Below, piece after piece: positions 51,881-61,547 of a DNA stretch of 64,000 nucleotides. The position numbers and the translations under genes are program-made. The notes under the pieces were generated by a model. That model did not search any database, was not told the origin of the DNA, and was given only the letters and a program-made list of their open reading frames with translations. Within the stretch, counting starts at the first letter, position 1; every line of letters starts with the position of its first letter. The DNA is from an uncultured Porphyromonadaceae bacterium (GTDB lineage Bacteria; Bacteroidota; Bacteroidia; Bacteroidales; Muribaculaceae), in contig CAJKBH010000007.1 of NCBI GenBank assembly GCA_905198125.1, positions 30,617-94,616 of the forward strand, written 5' to 3'.

Positions 51881-52368
51881 AGCAGATCTTATATCACGGA
51901 GGAAGTCATATAATTCAAATCCCCGAAATCAGGGAGCCGGAGCGAACCCTTGATTTCGGTAAAGGGTTTTATGTAACTTCGTCTCAGAATCAGGCGGAAA
52001 GATGGGTAAAGGCTCATCTTAAACACAAATATACTATTGGTTATGTCAACTCCTATGAATTTGATCCGGAGGCAATTCCATCTGAATTAAATGTGAAGTT
52101 ATTTAGGGAAGCAAATGATGAATGGGTCGATTTTGTTATGGCCAACAGACTGATTCAAGGATTTACCCATGACTATGACATTGTCTTCGGCCCTGTTGCC
52201 AATGATAACGTATATACCCAGATTACACTTTTTGAAGGAGGAATAATCAGCAAGGAAACTCTTATCAAGGAACTAAAGGCTTACAAACTCGTTGATCAAT
52301 ATCTGTTTCATACAGTAAGGTCGTTGGCATATTTGCGTTATCTTTCCAATTATGCTGTTATAATATAA
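51877..52368 (+). CDS. DUF3990 protein, ADP-ribosyltransferase-like, probable toxin
   Basis: The 163-residue protein shows the DUF3990 pattern: ILYHGGSHIIQIPEI near the start, LDFGKGFYVTSSQNQAERWV, then VNSYEFDPEAI, WVDFVMANRL, DIVFGPVANDNV. The Y-H-G and GKGFYVT segments resemble the NAD-binding parts of ADP-ribosyltransferases, a link proposed for this family; the assignment is by memory. It overlaps the DUF3791 gene by 4 nt and is followed after 48 nt by a small helical protein. Toxic activity is inferred, not shown. Confidence 0.75.
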   Translation: MKQILYHGGSHIIQIPEIREPERTLDFGKGFYVTSSQNQAERWVKAHLKHKYTIGYVNSYEFDPEAIPSELNVKLFREANDEWVDFVMANRLIQGFTHDYDIVFGPVANDNVYTQITLFEGGIISKETLIKELKAYKLVDQYLFHTVRSLAYLRYLSNYAVII

Positions 52369-52416
52369 AGCCGATTAGTTGATATTAATCATCGTAGTCG
52401 ATAAATTTTGGAAATT

Positions 52417-52638
52417 ATGACTGAAACCAAAATAACATCAAAGAATCTTTATCTGCTGCTGCCGTATAAAGTGAGCCAACTGGCTATTTTATATGCGAGG
52501 AAATTCAATGTTACAATAATTGATGCAATCCGCGCCATTTACAAGTCAAATACCTACAAGGAATTGGAGGACGAGGAAACCAAACTATGGCATTATGGTC
52601 CCGTCGCCCTCCTGGAATACATTTCCGAGCACCATTAA
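52417..52638 (+). CDS. Small helical protein of the DUF3791/DUF3990 module
   Basis: The 73-residue protein starts at the ATG at 52417; a TTG three codons earlier is less likely. It begins MTETKITSKNLYLLLPYKVS, with IDAIRAIYKSNTYKELEDEE and a C-terminal LLEYISEHH. The LEDEETKLWHYGP segment recalls a short helical family found beside DUF3990 genes. It may be a second antitoxin or accessory factor. Confidence 0.55.
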   Translation: MTETKITSKNLYLLLPYKVSQLAILYARKFNVTIIDAIRAIYKSNTYKELEDEETKLWHYGPVALLEYISEHH

Positions 52639-52754
52639 TAATATTGACCTTTAAGAACATATCCTTTGGTAAAATTGGCAAATTATAGGTCTTTCGCCTC
52701 AGGTATTCTAAGTATAGGATTGTGCTTATCGCAGTAATCAATAGGCATTTGGTT

Positions 52755-52771
52755 CCGTGCTTGATGCACGG
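52755..52771. repeat. Palindromic repeat, left of HEPN-MNT
   Basis: CCGTGCTTGATGCACGG forms a 6-bp stem with loop TTGAT. A near copy is at 53620-53636, and similarity extends to about 35 nt (GGT...CAG). Confidence 0.6.
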
Positions 52772-52808
52772 ATGAGGACAGCCGGATACTAATTGGAATG
52801 TGTGATGA

Positions 52809-53213
52809 CTATTTGTTAATAATGTTTTCGACAGCCGCTATGAATTCCTTTGCCAAAGGTAACATTACTTCTATAGTTTCTTTGTCGCAGACATGGAAGT
52901 CGTCGTAATCGTTAGCGTGTCTAAGATCAAATAATTCGAAAAATGTCTTTGCGAGCCTGCTTTCAAGCTTGCTTGTTTTTACAAAATGTTGTGAAAGCAT
53001 GGATTTGACACCTGCATGTGTCTGTGTCTCTAACTTATTGGCAACCAAGAGTGCAACTGCGGCATAATAGCAGGCATAATAAAGCCGGCTCACGGCAGAA
53101 CTGTAAAACTCTCCCTTTGCGAGATATTCCACTTCGTCCAAAGCACTGTGACTGCGAGACAGTCTATAAGTCACCAAATTGCGTCTTGCCGTATCGTCAA
53201 GTTGCGGTTTCAT
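52809..53213 (-). CDS. HEPN domain protein, probable toxin
   Basis: The 134-residue protein starts at the ATG at 53213; the frame runs further upstream but overlaps the MNT gene. It is almost wholly helical, with YSSAVSRLYYACYYAAVALL and LRHANDYDDFHV, the latter carrying the Arg and His/Asp-Tyr pattern of the HEPN active region. HEPN toxins are often RNases. It overlaps the MNT gene stop as ATGA, the normal arrangement for this toxin-antitoxin pair, with MNT first. Confidence 0.87.
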   Translation of the reverse strand: MKPQLDDTARRNLVTYRLSRSHSALDEVEYLAKGEFYSSAVSRLYYACYYAAVALLVANKLETQTHAGVKSMLSQHFVKTSKLESRLAKTFFELFDLRHANDYDDFHVCDKETIEVMLPLAKEFIAAVENIINK

Positions 53214-53527
53214 AATAGTATGCCTTCGCGATTTACGTTGATGCTGAACGGTGTCTGACGGCTTTCCCAAATACTTTTCAATAGAACTATCGGTGAAACA
53301 CGAACGCCGTGTTCTATCTCTATATCATAAAGCTGGCCTACAATCTCCGATCTGCGAGTGACAAACGCTTTTCCCTGAACGGTGTCGGGCAACAGGATAA
53401 GTAGATCTATGTCGGAATTCATAGAAGCAGTGCCACGAGCCTGAGAGCCGAACAGCAACGTGGTTGCCTCCGGGAACATCTTGCGCATTACATCCGCTAT
53501 TTTTCGTATGATGGAATCCTGTCGCAT
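53210..53527 (-). CDS. MNT-type nucleotidyltransferase, probable antitoxin
   Basis: The 105-residue protein has the minimal nucleotidyltransferase motif LLFGSQARGTASMNSDIDLL, with the two metal-binding aspartates. MNT partners can silence HEPN toxins by adding AMP groups to them, shown in other systems. It is the first gene of the pair, with its promoter at 53547-53578. The pair is flanked by short palindromic repeats. Confidence 0.9.
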   Translation of the reverse strand: MRQDSIIRKIADVMRKMFPEATTLLFGSQARGTASMNSDIDLLILLPDTVQGKAFVTRRSEIVGQLYDIEIEHGVRVSPIVLLKSIWESRQTPFSINVNREGILL

Positions 53528-53546
53528 ATTGGAATCATTGTTGTTG

Positions 53547-53578
53547 CAAATTTAATGTTTCCTAAGGAGATATCCAAG
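53547..53578 (-). promoter_or_regulatory. Promoter of MNT-HEPN pair
   Basis: On the minus strand TAAATTTG (53554-53547) lies 20 nt after CTTG, near the TTTG consensus. The start would be about 13 nt before the MNT ATG. Confidence 0.6.
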
Positions 53579-53619
53579 TAATGGAGAAAATTAATGCAAG
53601 ATAGAATCAGGCTTTTGGT

Positions 53620-53636
53620 CCGTGCTTGATGCGCGG
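53620..53636. repeat. Palindromic repeat, right of HEPN-MNT
   Basis: CCGTGCTTGATGCGCGG differs at one base from the copy at 52755-52771. Together the two flank the HEPN-MNT genes in direct orientation. Confidence 0.6.
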
Positions 53637-53685
53637 CCGGGGGCAGTCTGCACTACTTTTTCACGAGTTTATCACTCGTCACTAA

Positions 53686-54888
53686 TCATTTGTCACTCGT
53701 CTCTGTTACCTGTTTCGATTTCGGGGCGAAGTAGTGGTTGATGATGATGGCGATGGCGCCGTCGCCGGTGACGTTGCAGGCGGTGCCGAAGCTGTCCATG
53801 GTGATGTACAGGGCTATCATCAGGGCCTGCTCGGTCGGGCCGAAGCCCAGAATAGAGCCTAAGATGCCTAACGAGGCCATGATGGCGCCGCCGGGTACGC
53901 CGGGCGCGGCGACGATGGAGATGCCTAACATCATGATGAATCCCGAGAACATGGCCGTGTCATACGGCAAGCCTTCCATTATCATGATCGTAAGGGCGCA
54001 GGACACTATCTTCAACGCGCTGCCGGACATGTGTATCGTGGCGCATAGCGGCACGGTGAATCCGGCTATGTCCTCGCTCACGCCCATGTCGATGGTCTGG
54101 CGCAGGGTGACGGGTATGGTGGAGGCTGACGATTGAGTACCCAATGCCGTGAAATAGGCCGGAAGCATCTGCCAAAGCATCTTCAACGGGTTACGCCGCG
54201 CTATGACGCCCGCGATGCAGAACTGCAACACCAACAGCACCAGCGTCATTGCGAATATGATGCCTATCACGGCGGCAAACGATTTCAATACCACGGTCAC
54301 GTCGCCCGCCATGGTCATGTTCAGGAAGATGCCGAATATGTACAGCGGCAGCAGGGGAATGATCAGCCGGTTTATGGTAAGCTCGACGCAGTCGCGGAAC
54401 TCGGCCGTGAACCTGCGCATCGTCTCGGTCTTGAGATAAGCCATGCAGAGTCCTAACAGGAAGGAGAGGACCAAGGCCGTCATCACCGTCATCAGCGGCG
54501 GCATCTCGATGGTGAAGTAGGGCGCCATGTCGTGCGCACCCATGCTTTCGGCCGTCTGCGTCCTGTCACCTACAAGATTAGGGAATACCGACGACCCGAT
54601 GAAATAGGAATAGAATCCGGACAGAGAAGTGAATATATAGGCGATACCGGCCGTAAGCAACAGCATCTTGCCGGCACGCGCTCCGACATCGGATATGGCG
54701 GGAACCACAAAGCCGATGATTATCAATGGAATCATGAAGCCGAGGAACTGGCCGAAAATGGCGTTGAAGGTCATAAAGACCCTGCCGGCCCACAGCGGCA
54801 TGAAATATGCGCAGCCTATTCCCGCACCGATCGCCAGCAATATCCATACCAGCAGATTCACCTTGATTCGCTTCCTGCCGATTCTCAT
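53686..54888 (-). CDS. Dicarboxylate/amino acid:cation symporter (DAACS family)
   Basis: The 400-residue protein has the multi-helix layout of the GltP/GltT family. AYFTALGTQSSASTIPVTLRQ is the serine-rich re-entrant loop, and PLCATIHMSGSA with MLGISIVAAPGVPGGAI and DSFGTACNVTGDGAIAIII are the substrate-binding segments. Substrates in the family are glutamate, aspartate, dicarboxylates or cystine. It starts 1 nt after the sufS stop, so it is likely part of the suf operon, which hints at cyst(e)ine or a related substrate; this is inference. Confidence 0.9.
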   Translation of the reverse strand: MRIGRKRIKVNLLVWILLAIGAGIGCAYFMPLWAGRVFMTFNAIFGQFLGFMIPLIIIGFVVPAISDVGARAGKMLLLTAGIAYIFTSLSGFYSYFIGSSVFPNLVGDRTQTAESMGAHDMAPYFTIEMPPLMTVMTALVLSFLLGLCMAYLKTETMRRFTAEFRDCVELTINRLIIPLLPLYIFGIFLNMTMAGDVTVVLKSFAAVIGIIFAMTLVLLVLQFCIAGVIARRNPLKMLWQMLPAYFTALGTQSSASTIPVTLRQTIDMGVSEDIAGFTVPLCATIHMSGSALKIVSCALTIMIMEGLPYDTAMFSGFIMMLGISIVAAPGVPGGAIMASLGILGSILGFGPTEQALMIALYITMDSFGTACNVTGDGAIAIIINHYFAPKSKQVTETSDK

Positions 54889-54889
54889 G

Positions 54890-56110
54890 TTATCTAAGTA
54901 TGTCGAGAGCGCGATTCAGGGCCTTTATGAAGGCCTCCACTTCTTCCCGCGTGTTATAGACGGCAAACGACGCGCGGACGGTGCCCGGCACGCCGAGGCG
55001 TTCCATCAGCGGCTGCGCGCAGTGATGTCCGGTGCGGACGGCTACACCCTGCTTGTCAAGCAGCATCCCCACGTCGTAGTTGTGGATGTTGCCGACGTTG
55101 AAGCTGATGACCGGGTCTTTCTTTTCGGCCATGCCGTAGATGGTCAGTTCCGGAATCTTCAGCATCTCGGCCGTGGCTATGTGCAGCAGCTCGTGTTCGT
55201 GCTCCGCGATACGTTCAATGCCGGTTTCCTCGATGAAGTCGAGAGCCTGGCTCAGTGCCGCGATGTCCACGAAGTCTGGCGTGCCGGCTTCGAACTTGAA
55301 CGGCAGCTCGGCGTATGTGGTATGCCGGAACGACACGTGCTCAATCATCTCGCCGCCACCCTGGTAAGGGGGCATCTTCTCAAGCAGGTCTTCTTTGCCG
55401 TACAATACGCCGATGCCGGCGGGACCATACATCTTGTGGCTTGAGAATACATAGAAATCGGCGTCAAGGTCCTGCACGTCGATGCGCATGTGGGGCGAGG
55501 CCTGCGCACCGTCAACCAATACGGGTACGCCGTGCGAATGGGCGGTCGCCACCATCTCCTTGACGGGATTGACTGTACCCAACACGTTGCTGACATGCGC
55601 GAAGGCAACCATCGCCGTGTTCGGACCGAACAGGTCGCGATACTGGTCCATTTTCAGCTCACCGCGCTCGTCGATGTCCACCACGCGCAGGTGCATGTTC
55701 TTTTTCTCGGCCAGCAGTTGCCAGGGTACGATGTTGGCGTGATGTTCCATCACCGTCAGGATGATGTCGCCGCAGTCAGGGAGCAGCGAACCGAACGATG
55801 ACGCCACGAGGTTGATTCCCTCGGTGGTGCCACGGGTGAATATCACCTCGCGGTGCGACCGGGCGTTGATGTACTGCGCCACGCGTCGGCGCGTATGCTC
55901 CTGCATGTCTGTGGCCTCCTGGCTCAGAGTATGCACGCCACGGTGCACGTTGGCCTTGTGGCTGGTGTACACATCCACGATGGCGTCCACCACACGCGTC
56001 GGGGTCTGGCTGGTGGCCGCGTTGTCGAAATATATCAGAGGCCGTCCCGACACCTGTCGGGACAGTATCGGGAATTGCTCGCGTATCTTGGTTATATCCA
56101 TCACTGACAT
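54890..56110 (-). CDS. sufS: Cysteine desulfurase SufS
   Basis: The 406-residue PLP enzyme takes sulfur from cysteine for Fe-S cluster assembly. YFDNAATSQTP begins the PLP region, SSHKMYGPAGIGVLYG carries the PLP lysine, and RTGHHCAQPLM has the catalytic cysteine. The ATG at 56110 overlaps the sufD end by 10 nt; another ATG at 56101 forms a TGATG junction and is equally plausible. No sufE or sufU gene is in the window. Confidence 0.95.
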   Translation of the reverse strand: MSVMDITKIREQFPILSRQVSGRPLIYFDNAATSQTPTRVVDAIVDVYTSHKANVHRGVHTLSQEATDMQEHTRRRVAQYINARSHREVIFTRGTTEGINLVASSFGSLLPDCGDIILTVMEHHANIVPWQLLAEKKNMHLRVVDIDERGELKMDQYRDLFGPNTAMVAFAHVSNVLGTVNPVKEMVATAHSHGVPVLVDGAQASPHMRIDVQDLDADFYVFSSHKMYGPAGIGVLYGKEDLLEKMPPYQGGGEMIEHVSFRHTTYAELPFKFEAGTPDFVDIAALSQALDFIEETGIERIAEHEHELLHIATAEMLKIPELTIYGMAEKKDPVISFNVGNIHNYDVGMLLDKQGVAVRTGHHCAQPLMERLGVPGTVRASFAVYNTREEVEAFIKALNRALDILR

Positions 56111-57383
56111 TTCTTATTCGACGGATTATTGGAGTCGGCCAGGGCGCAGCTTGAGCAGGGGGCCTGAGCGCCGGCGAAACGTTTCTCGACCAGCAGCCGC
56201 AGTCTGTCGCGCAGTCCAGGCATCTCGATGGCGTCGATCACGTCGTTCATGAACGCCTGGCGCAACAGCAAGCGGGCCTGAGACTCGGGGATGCCGCGCG
56301 TACGCATGTAGAACAGTTGCGTCTCGTCCAGCTGTCCCGTGGCGCAGCCGTGGCTGCACTTCACGTCGTCGTTGTATATCTCCAGTTCGGGACGTGCTTC
56401 CACGCGGGCCTGGTCTGACGCCAGCAGATTGCGGCAAGCCTGATAGGCTTCCGTGCCCACGGCACCTTCCTCGACCACGATTCGGCCCGTGAACGCACAT
56501 CGGCTCTCGCCGTCGGCCGAGATCTTGAACAGCTCGTCGCTGTGGCAATGGGGAACGCCGTGCTCTATGCGCGAATATGTGGATATGTGGCGCTGACAGT
56601 CCTCGATGGCCATGCCGTACAGTTTGAGCGACGCGTTCTCGCCCATGAACCGGCAGTGATACTCGTTGCGCGTCGTGCCGTTGAACAGCGTGTGACCGTT
56701 GACGGTGACGCGGCTGTCGCGTTCCTGACGCAGATACAGCGAGGAGATACGGCCCGTATGCGCCGACGATTCCTCAAGATCGTAGTAATGAAGCGTGGCG
56801 TTGGGCCCGACGAACAGTTCGACTGTCTGCAGTGCTAAGTAGTCCACGTTGTCGCGCTGCGTGCGGTCGCACACCATGAGACCTGCTTCCGCGCCCTCGT
56901 CCAGCACCACCAGGATACGGCGAATGGACATCAGGGGCTGAACGTCGTTCAGCACGTTTATCAGCTGGATGGGCGATTTAAGCACTACGCCCTTGGGCAC
57001 GTACAGCATCAGGCCGTCGCGCACCAGCATGGTGTTCAGCGCCACCACCGGATTGTGTATGTCGGCGGCGTGGCCGTAATATTTCGACACGAGTTCCGGA
57101 TGGCTTTGCGCAATGGTTCGCAGGCTGCCCAACAGCACTCCCTCCGGCATCGGCGGCATATTGGCCGGGATGGGGAACAGGTCGTTCAGGTCTATGCCGA
57201 AGTCCGGAGCCAGCATCTGCTCCAGGTCGCAGTTCTCGTAATTGTCGGCGCCCTGACGCGGCAGCGTGGCCGTGCGCAGTATGTCGGCGGCCTCGGGACG
57301 CAGGGCGTTCAGCACCTCCGCGCTGTGACTGTCTATGTCATGGCGCGAGGCGTCGTATAGTTCTATGTATTGGTTCAGAGCGT

Positions 57384-57387
<4 letters not shown>
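56101..57387 (-). CDS. sufD: Fe-S cluster assembly protein SufD
   Basis: The 428-residue protein is a scaffold subunit of the SufBCD complex. It has an N-terminal helical region and a right-handed beta-helix core, with DDVKCSHGCATGQLDE as the family signature near the end. The C-terminal CSSCALADSNNPSNKKCQ is cysteine-rich. Size and signature suit SufD rather than SufB. It overlaps sufC by 4 nt. Confidence 0.93.
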
Positions 57388-58139
<752 letters not shown>

Positions 58140-58252
58140 TTTCCTCTATAATTCATTATTCCGAGACTCCATCCCGTAATATATCTAACATTCCGAGCCG
58201 TGAAAAAAACGGTGAGGCCACATTTTTTAACAATATGGCGTCGCCATTGCGA

Positions 58253-60241
58253 TCACCACAGGTCGTAGTCCAGCGACGTGACCTGGAATTCGGTGCGGCG
58301 GTTCACCTGGTCGGCGGCCGCTTTGCCGGCGTCGTCGAGTGTCTCGATATATTCTTCGTTGAGGACAGTGCCCTCGGGGAATTGCGGATATTCCTTGTTG
58401 ATTCGTTTAGTCACGGTCTTGGGTACGCTCTTGCCATAGCCTTTCCATGTGAGCCTTTCGGCCGGGATGCCGGCGGCTATCAGATAGTCCACCACTGACT
58501 TGGCGCGACGGTCGGAGAGCCGTATGTTATATTCTTCGGTACCGACGCGGTCGGTGTGCGAGCCCATCTCGATGGTGACCGAAGGATTGTCCTTCAACAT
58601 CTGCGCCATCTCGTCAAGAGCCGCTTTAGATTCGGGACGCAGCGTCGCCTTGTCGAAGTCGTAGAATATGTTCTCCACCACCTGCGGCTTGTATACGGCG
58701 GCCAGCACGAAGTCGATGCCGTAGTCCTGATCCTCCTCGGCCATGTCGCTCTCGAATTCCTGCTTTACGTTGAGGTATCCTTTGGCGCCGGCCAGCATCA
58801 CATACTTCACCCCGCGCTGCAGCTTGAACCTGAAGGAGCCGTCATCACGGGCCACCTCCTTCTGGTTCGATCCGTCGTCGCCCACGATGCGGATTATGGC
58901 GTTGGGGACAGGCTCGTCGTCCTTATCCACTACCCAACCTGATATTGTAACCTTGATTTCCGGACATTCGAAACTGTATATATGGTCGTAGCCACGGGCA
59001 TCGCCGCGGTTGGAGCTGAAAAAGCCGCTTTCTCCCTCGCCGAAGGTGATGCCGAAATCGTCGCCCGGCGAGTTCATGGGCACACCCATGTTGTCGACGC
59101 TCCAGCGGTCGCCCGTAGAGTTAAGGCGCGCGCGGAACAGGTCGAGACCGCCGAATCCGGGGTGACCGTCGCTGCTGAAATACAACAGCGAGTCCGTGCG
59201 GACATACGGGAACATCTCGTCGCCCGGCGTGTTGATCTGTGGCCCGAGGTTTTCCAGGCTGCCCTGGCGCTCCTTGAGGTTGATGCGCCATATATCCTTG
59301 CCGCCGAATCCTCCCGGCATGTCACTGGAGAAGTACAGATATGTGCCGTCGGGCGATACGGCGGGATGGCCCTTGGCCGAAATGGAGTCGTTGATTATCT
59401 TGAATTCCTGTGGCGCCGACCATGTGGCGTCGCTGCGCTGCGAGGTGTATATCTCTACCGACGAATCGGAATTGGCGTTACGCTTTGCCACGGTCAGATA
59501 CATGGTCTGTCCGTCGGGACTGAACGACATGATACCCTCGTCGTGTTCGGTGTTGAGTTCGCCGCCGGCAGGCTCCGGACGCTGCCAGTTGCCCTTCTCG
59601 TCCTTCTTTGAGAAGAATATGTCCGAGCGCTTGGTGCCGGTGATCTCCGATTTGGTGGTGCCTGTCGCTTTCTCGTTGCTGCTGGTGAAATACAGGGTGG
59701 TGAGGTCCTTGTCCAGGTACATCGGCGCGAAATCGGCGCGGCGCGAATTGAACATCTTGGCCTGCTTCACGATGTAGCGGGTCTTGGGCTTCTCCTTCTG
59801 TTTCAGGGCGAGAGTGGCACCGCGCAGACCCTCCTTGGCCAGCAGGTCGTCGGGAGCGTATTCCAGGAACGTGCGGTATGCATCGATGGCCGGGCCGTAT
59901 TTGCCCTCCATCTGCAGCGAGCGTCCTAAGTAATAGTAAGCCATTGAGTCGGGATATTCATAGCGTATGGCGTTCTGGTATGAGGCCGATGCGCGCGCAG
60001 CCATGTTGAGCTTGCGGTAGCAGGTGGCCAACTGATACGCCACGCGGCCACGAAGCTCGCGGTCCTCGCGCGGGTTCAGCTTGTTGTAGACGCCGCGATA
60101 GGTTTTCGACGCATCGAAATATTCGCCACGGGCAAACTGCTGATCGGCCGTGGCGAGCTTGGGCGTCTTGCACCCCGTCAGCATCACCACGGCCATCAGG
60201 GCCAGTGCCAAATATGCTATGATTCCTTTGGCTTTCTTCAT
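58253..60241 (-). CDS. porE: OmpA-family lipoprotein, PorE-like T9SS component
   Basis: The 662-residue lipoprotein has lipobox LTGC (Cys24), an N-terminal TPR-like region (residues about 25-150), a PD40-type beta-propeller (about 165-430, SFSPDGQTMYLTV and HPAVSPDGTYLYFSSD), a carboxypeptidase-regulatory-like domain (about 440-520) and a C-terminal OmpA domain with SHTDRVGTEEYNIRLSDRRA for peptidoglycan binding. This domain order is that of PorE, which anchors the T9SS complex to the cell wall. The identity is inferred from domain order. Confidence 0.82.
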   Translation of the reverse strand: MKKAKGIIAYLALALMAVVMLTGCKTPKLATADQQFARGEYFDASKTYRGVYNKLNPREDRELRGRVAYQLATCYRKLNMAARASASYQNAIRYEYPDSMAYYYLGRSLQMEGKYGPAIDAYRTFLEYAPDDLLAKEGLRGATLALKQKEKPKTRYIVKQAKMFNSRRADFAPMYLDKDLTTLYFTSSNEKATGTTKSEITGTKRSDIFFSKKDEKGNWQRPEPAGGELNTEHDEGIMSFSPDGQTMYLTVAKRNANSDSSVEIYTSQRSDATWSAPQEFKIINDSISAKGHPAVSPDGTYLYFSSDMPGGFGGKDIWRINLKERQGSLENLGPQINTPGDEMFPYVRTDSLLYFSSDGHPGFGGLDLFRARLNSTGDRWSVDNMGVPMNSPGDDFGITFGEGESGFFSSNRGDARGYDHIYSFECPEIKVTISGWVVDKDDEPVPNAIIRIVGDDGSNQKEVARDDGSFRFKLQRGVKYVMLAGAKGYLNVKQEFESDMAEEDQDYGIDFVLAAVYKPQVVENIFYDFDKATLRPESKAALDEMAQMLKDNPSVTIEMGSHTDRVGTEEYNIRLSDRRAKSVVDYLIAAGIPAERLTWKGYGKSVPKTVTKRINKEYPQFPEGTVLNEEYIETLDDAGKAAADQVNRRTEFQVTSLDYDLW

Positions 60242-60302
60242 TCAGTAGAGTTAAGTCTGTGACTTGCAGCCATCTTATGTGCGGCTTGGCCTGTTGTCCG
60301 GA

Positions 60303-60911
60303 TTACGGACGGGGCTTGATGCCTGCCTTGTCTTCCAGACCGCGGGCGATTTCGTTGAATATCTCGTCAACGATGCCGGTGCCGTTGATGGCTATGTATT
60401 TGTTCTCCTTGTTGTAATATTCGCGCAAGGGGGATGTCTGGTCGTGATATACCTTCAGACGGTTCTTGATGGTGTCGGGATTGTCATCGGCACGGCCTGT
60501 GTCCTTGCCGCGCTGAATCATGCGCTGCACCAGCTCGTCCTCGGGCACTTCCAGTCCCACCACGGCGTGCAGGTCGGTGCCGCGCTTGCGCAGCAGCTCC
60601 TTCAGGGCCTCGGCCTGCGGGATGGTGCGGGGGAATCCGTCGAACACCACGCCGGCCTTTCCCTTGGCCTCGCGTTCCAATGTGTCGTCCAGGATGCGTA
60701 TCATCAGGTCGTCGGGTATCAGCTGACCCTTCGATATGTATTCGTTGGCGATGCGTCCCAGCTCGGTGTCGCGCTTGATGTGGTCGCGCAGCAGCTCGCC
60801 GGTGGAGATGTGATAGAGACCGTACCGGTCAATGAGCTTGGCCGATTGCGTGCCTTTGCCGCTGCCCGGCGCTCCGAATATCACGATATTGATGTTGTCG
60901 TTCTTTTCCAT
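60303..60911 (-). CDS. adk: Adenylate kinase
   Basis: The 202-residue protein interconverts ATP, ADP and AMP. FGAPGSGKGTQS is the P-loop and STGELLRDHIKRDTELG, GFPRTIPQAEAL and RGKDTGRADDN are family motifs. It is the short form lacking a zinc-binding lid. It lies 81 nt after hpt and 61 nt before the porE-like gene. Confidence 0.97.
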   Translation of the reverse strand: MEKNDNINIVIFGAPGSGKGTQSAKLIDRYGLYHISTGELLRDHIKRDTELGRIANEYISKGQLIPDDLMIRILDDTLEREAKGKAGVVFDGFPRTIPQAEALKELLRKRGTDLHAVVGLEVPEDELVQRMIQRGKDTGRADDNPDTIKNRLKVYHDQTSPLREYYNKENKYIAINGTGIVDEIFNEIARGLEDKAGIKPRP

Positions 60912-60992
60912 AGTCTGATTTCTTTAAAGGCCCATAACTCCCCGATATGTGCCGATACACCGTCACATACCACCTGTATATCTATATTAACG

Positions 60993-61538
60993 TCAATCCT
61001 CCTTGATTACGTATATGTCTTTGAGATTGCGTACTTTGCCGTCCAGGTCGAGTCCGTATCCGATTATGAACTTCGGCTCGATGCTGAAGGCCACATAGTC
61101 GGGCTGGAAACCGGTCTTGGAGCTGTCGGGCTTGTGCAGCAGCGTGGCGAAACGGATGCTGCGGGGATTGCGCTTGCGGAAGTCGGCCACCATCATGGAT
61201 GCCGTCAGACCCGTGTCCACTATATCCTCGATAATCACCACGTCGCGGCCCTCGATGTCCTCGGTCAGGCCCATCACTTCCTTTACCTTGCCGCTGCTGG
61301 CGGTGCCTTCGTAACTCTTGTAACGCACGAATGCGATGTGCGAGTCGTTGATGCCGCATTCCCTGATCAGGTCGGCCGCGAACATGAACGCTCCGTTCAG
61401 CACGCATACGAACAGCGGAGCGCGTCCCTTCATGTCTGATTTAATCTCTTCTGCCACGCGCTTCACCTGCTTCTGGATTTCGTCGCGTGTGATGTACGGC
61501 TCGAATGTCAACCCGTCTACGGTTATCAGATTTTCCAT
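60993..61538 (-). CDS. hpt: Hypoxanthine phosphoribosyltransferase
   Basis: The 181-residue enzyme salvages hypoxanthine and guanine with PRPP. VVIIEDIVDTGLTASMM is the PRPP-binding motif and FVCVLNGAFMFAADL the strand near the base site. It follows waaA by 9 nt and precedes adk, so a purine pair is expressed together. Confidence 0.95.
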   Translation of the reverse strand: MENLITVDGLTFEPYITRDEIQKQVKRVAEEIKSDMKGRAPLFVCVLNGAFMFAADLIRECGINDSHIAFVRYKSYEGTASSGKVKEVMGLTEDIEGRDVVIIEDIVDTGLTASMMVADFRKRNPRSIRFATLLHKPDSSKTGFQPDYVAFSIEPKFIIGYGLDLDGKVRNLKDIYVIKED

Positions 61539-61547
61539 ATATGTCGG

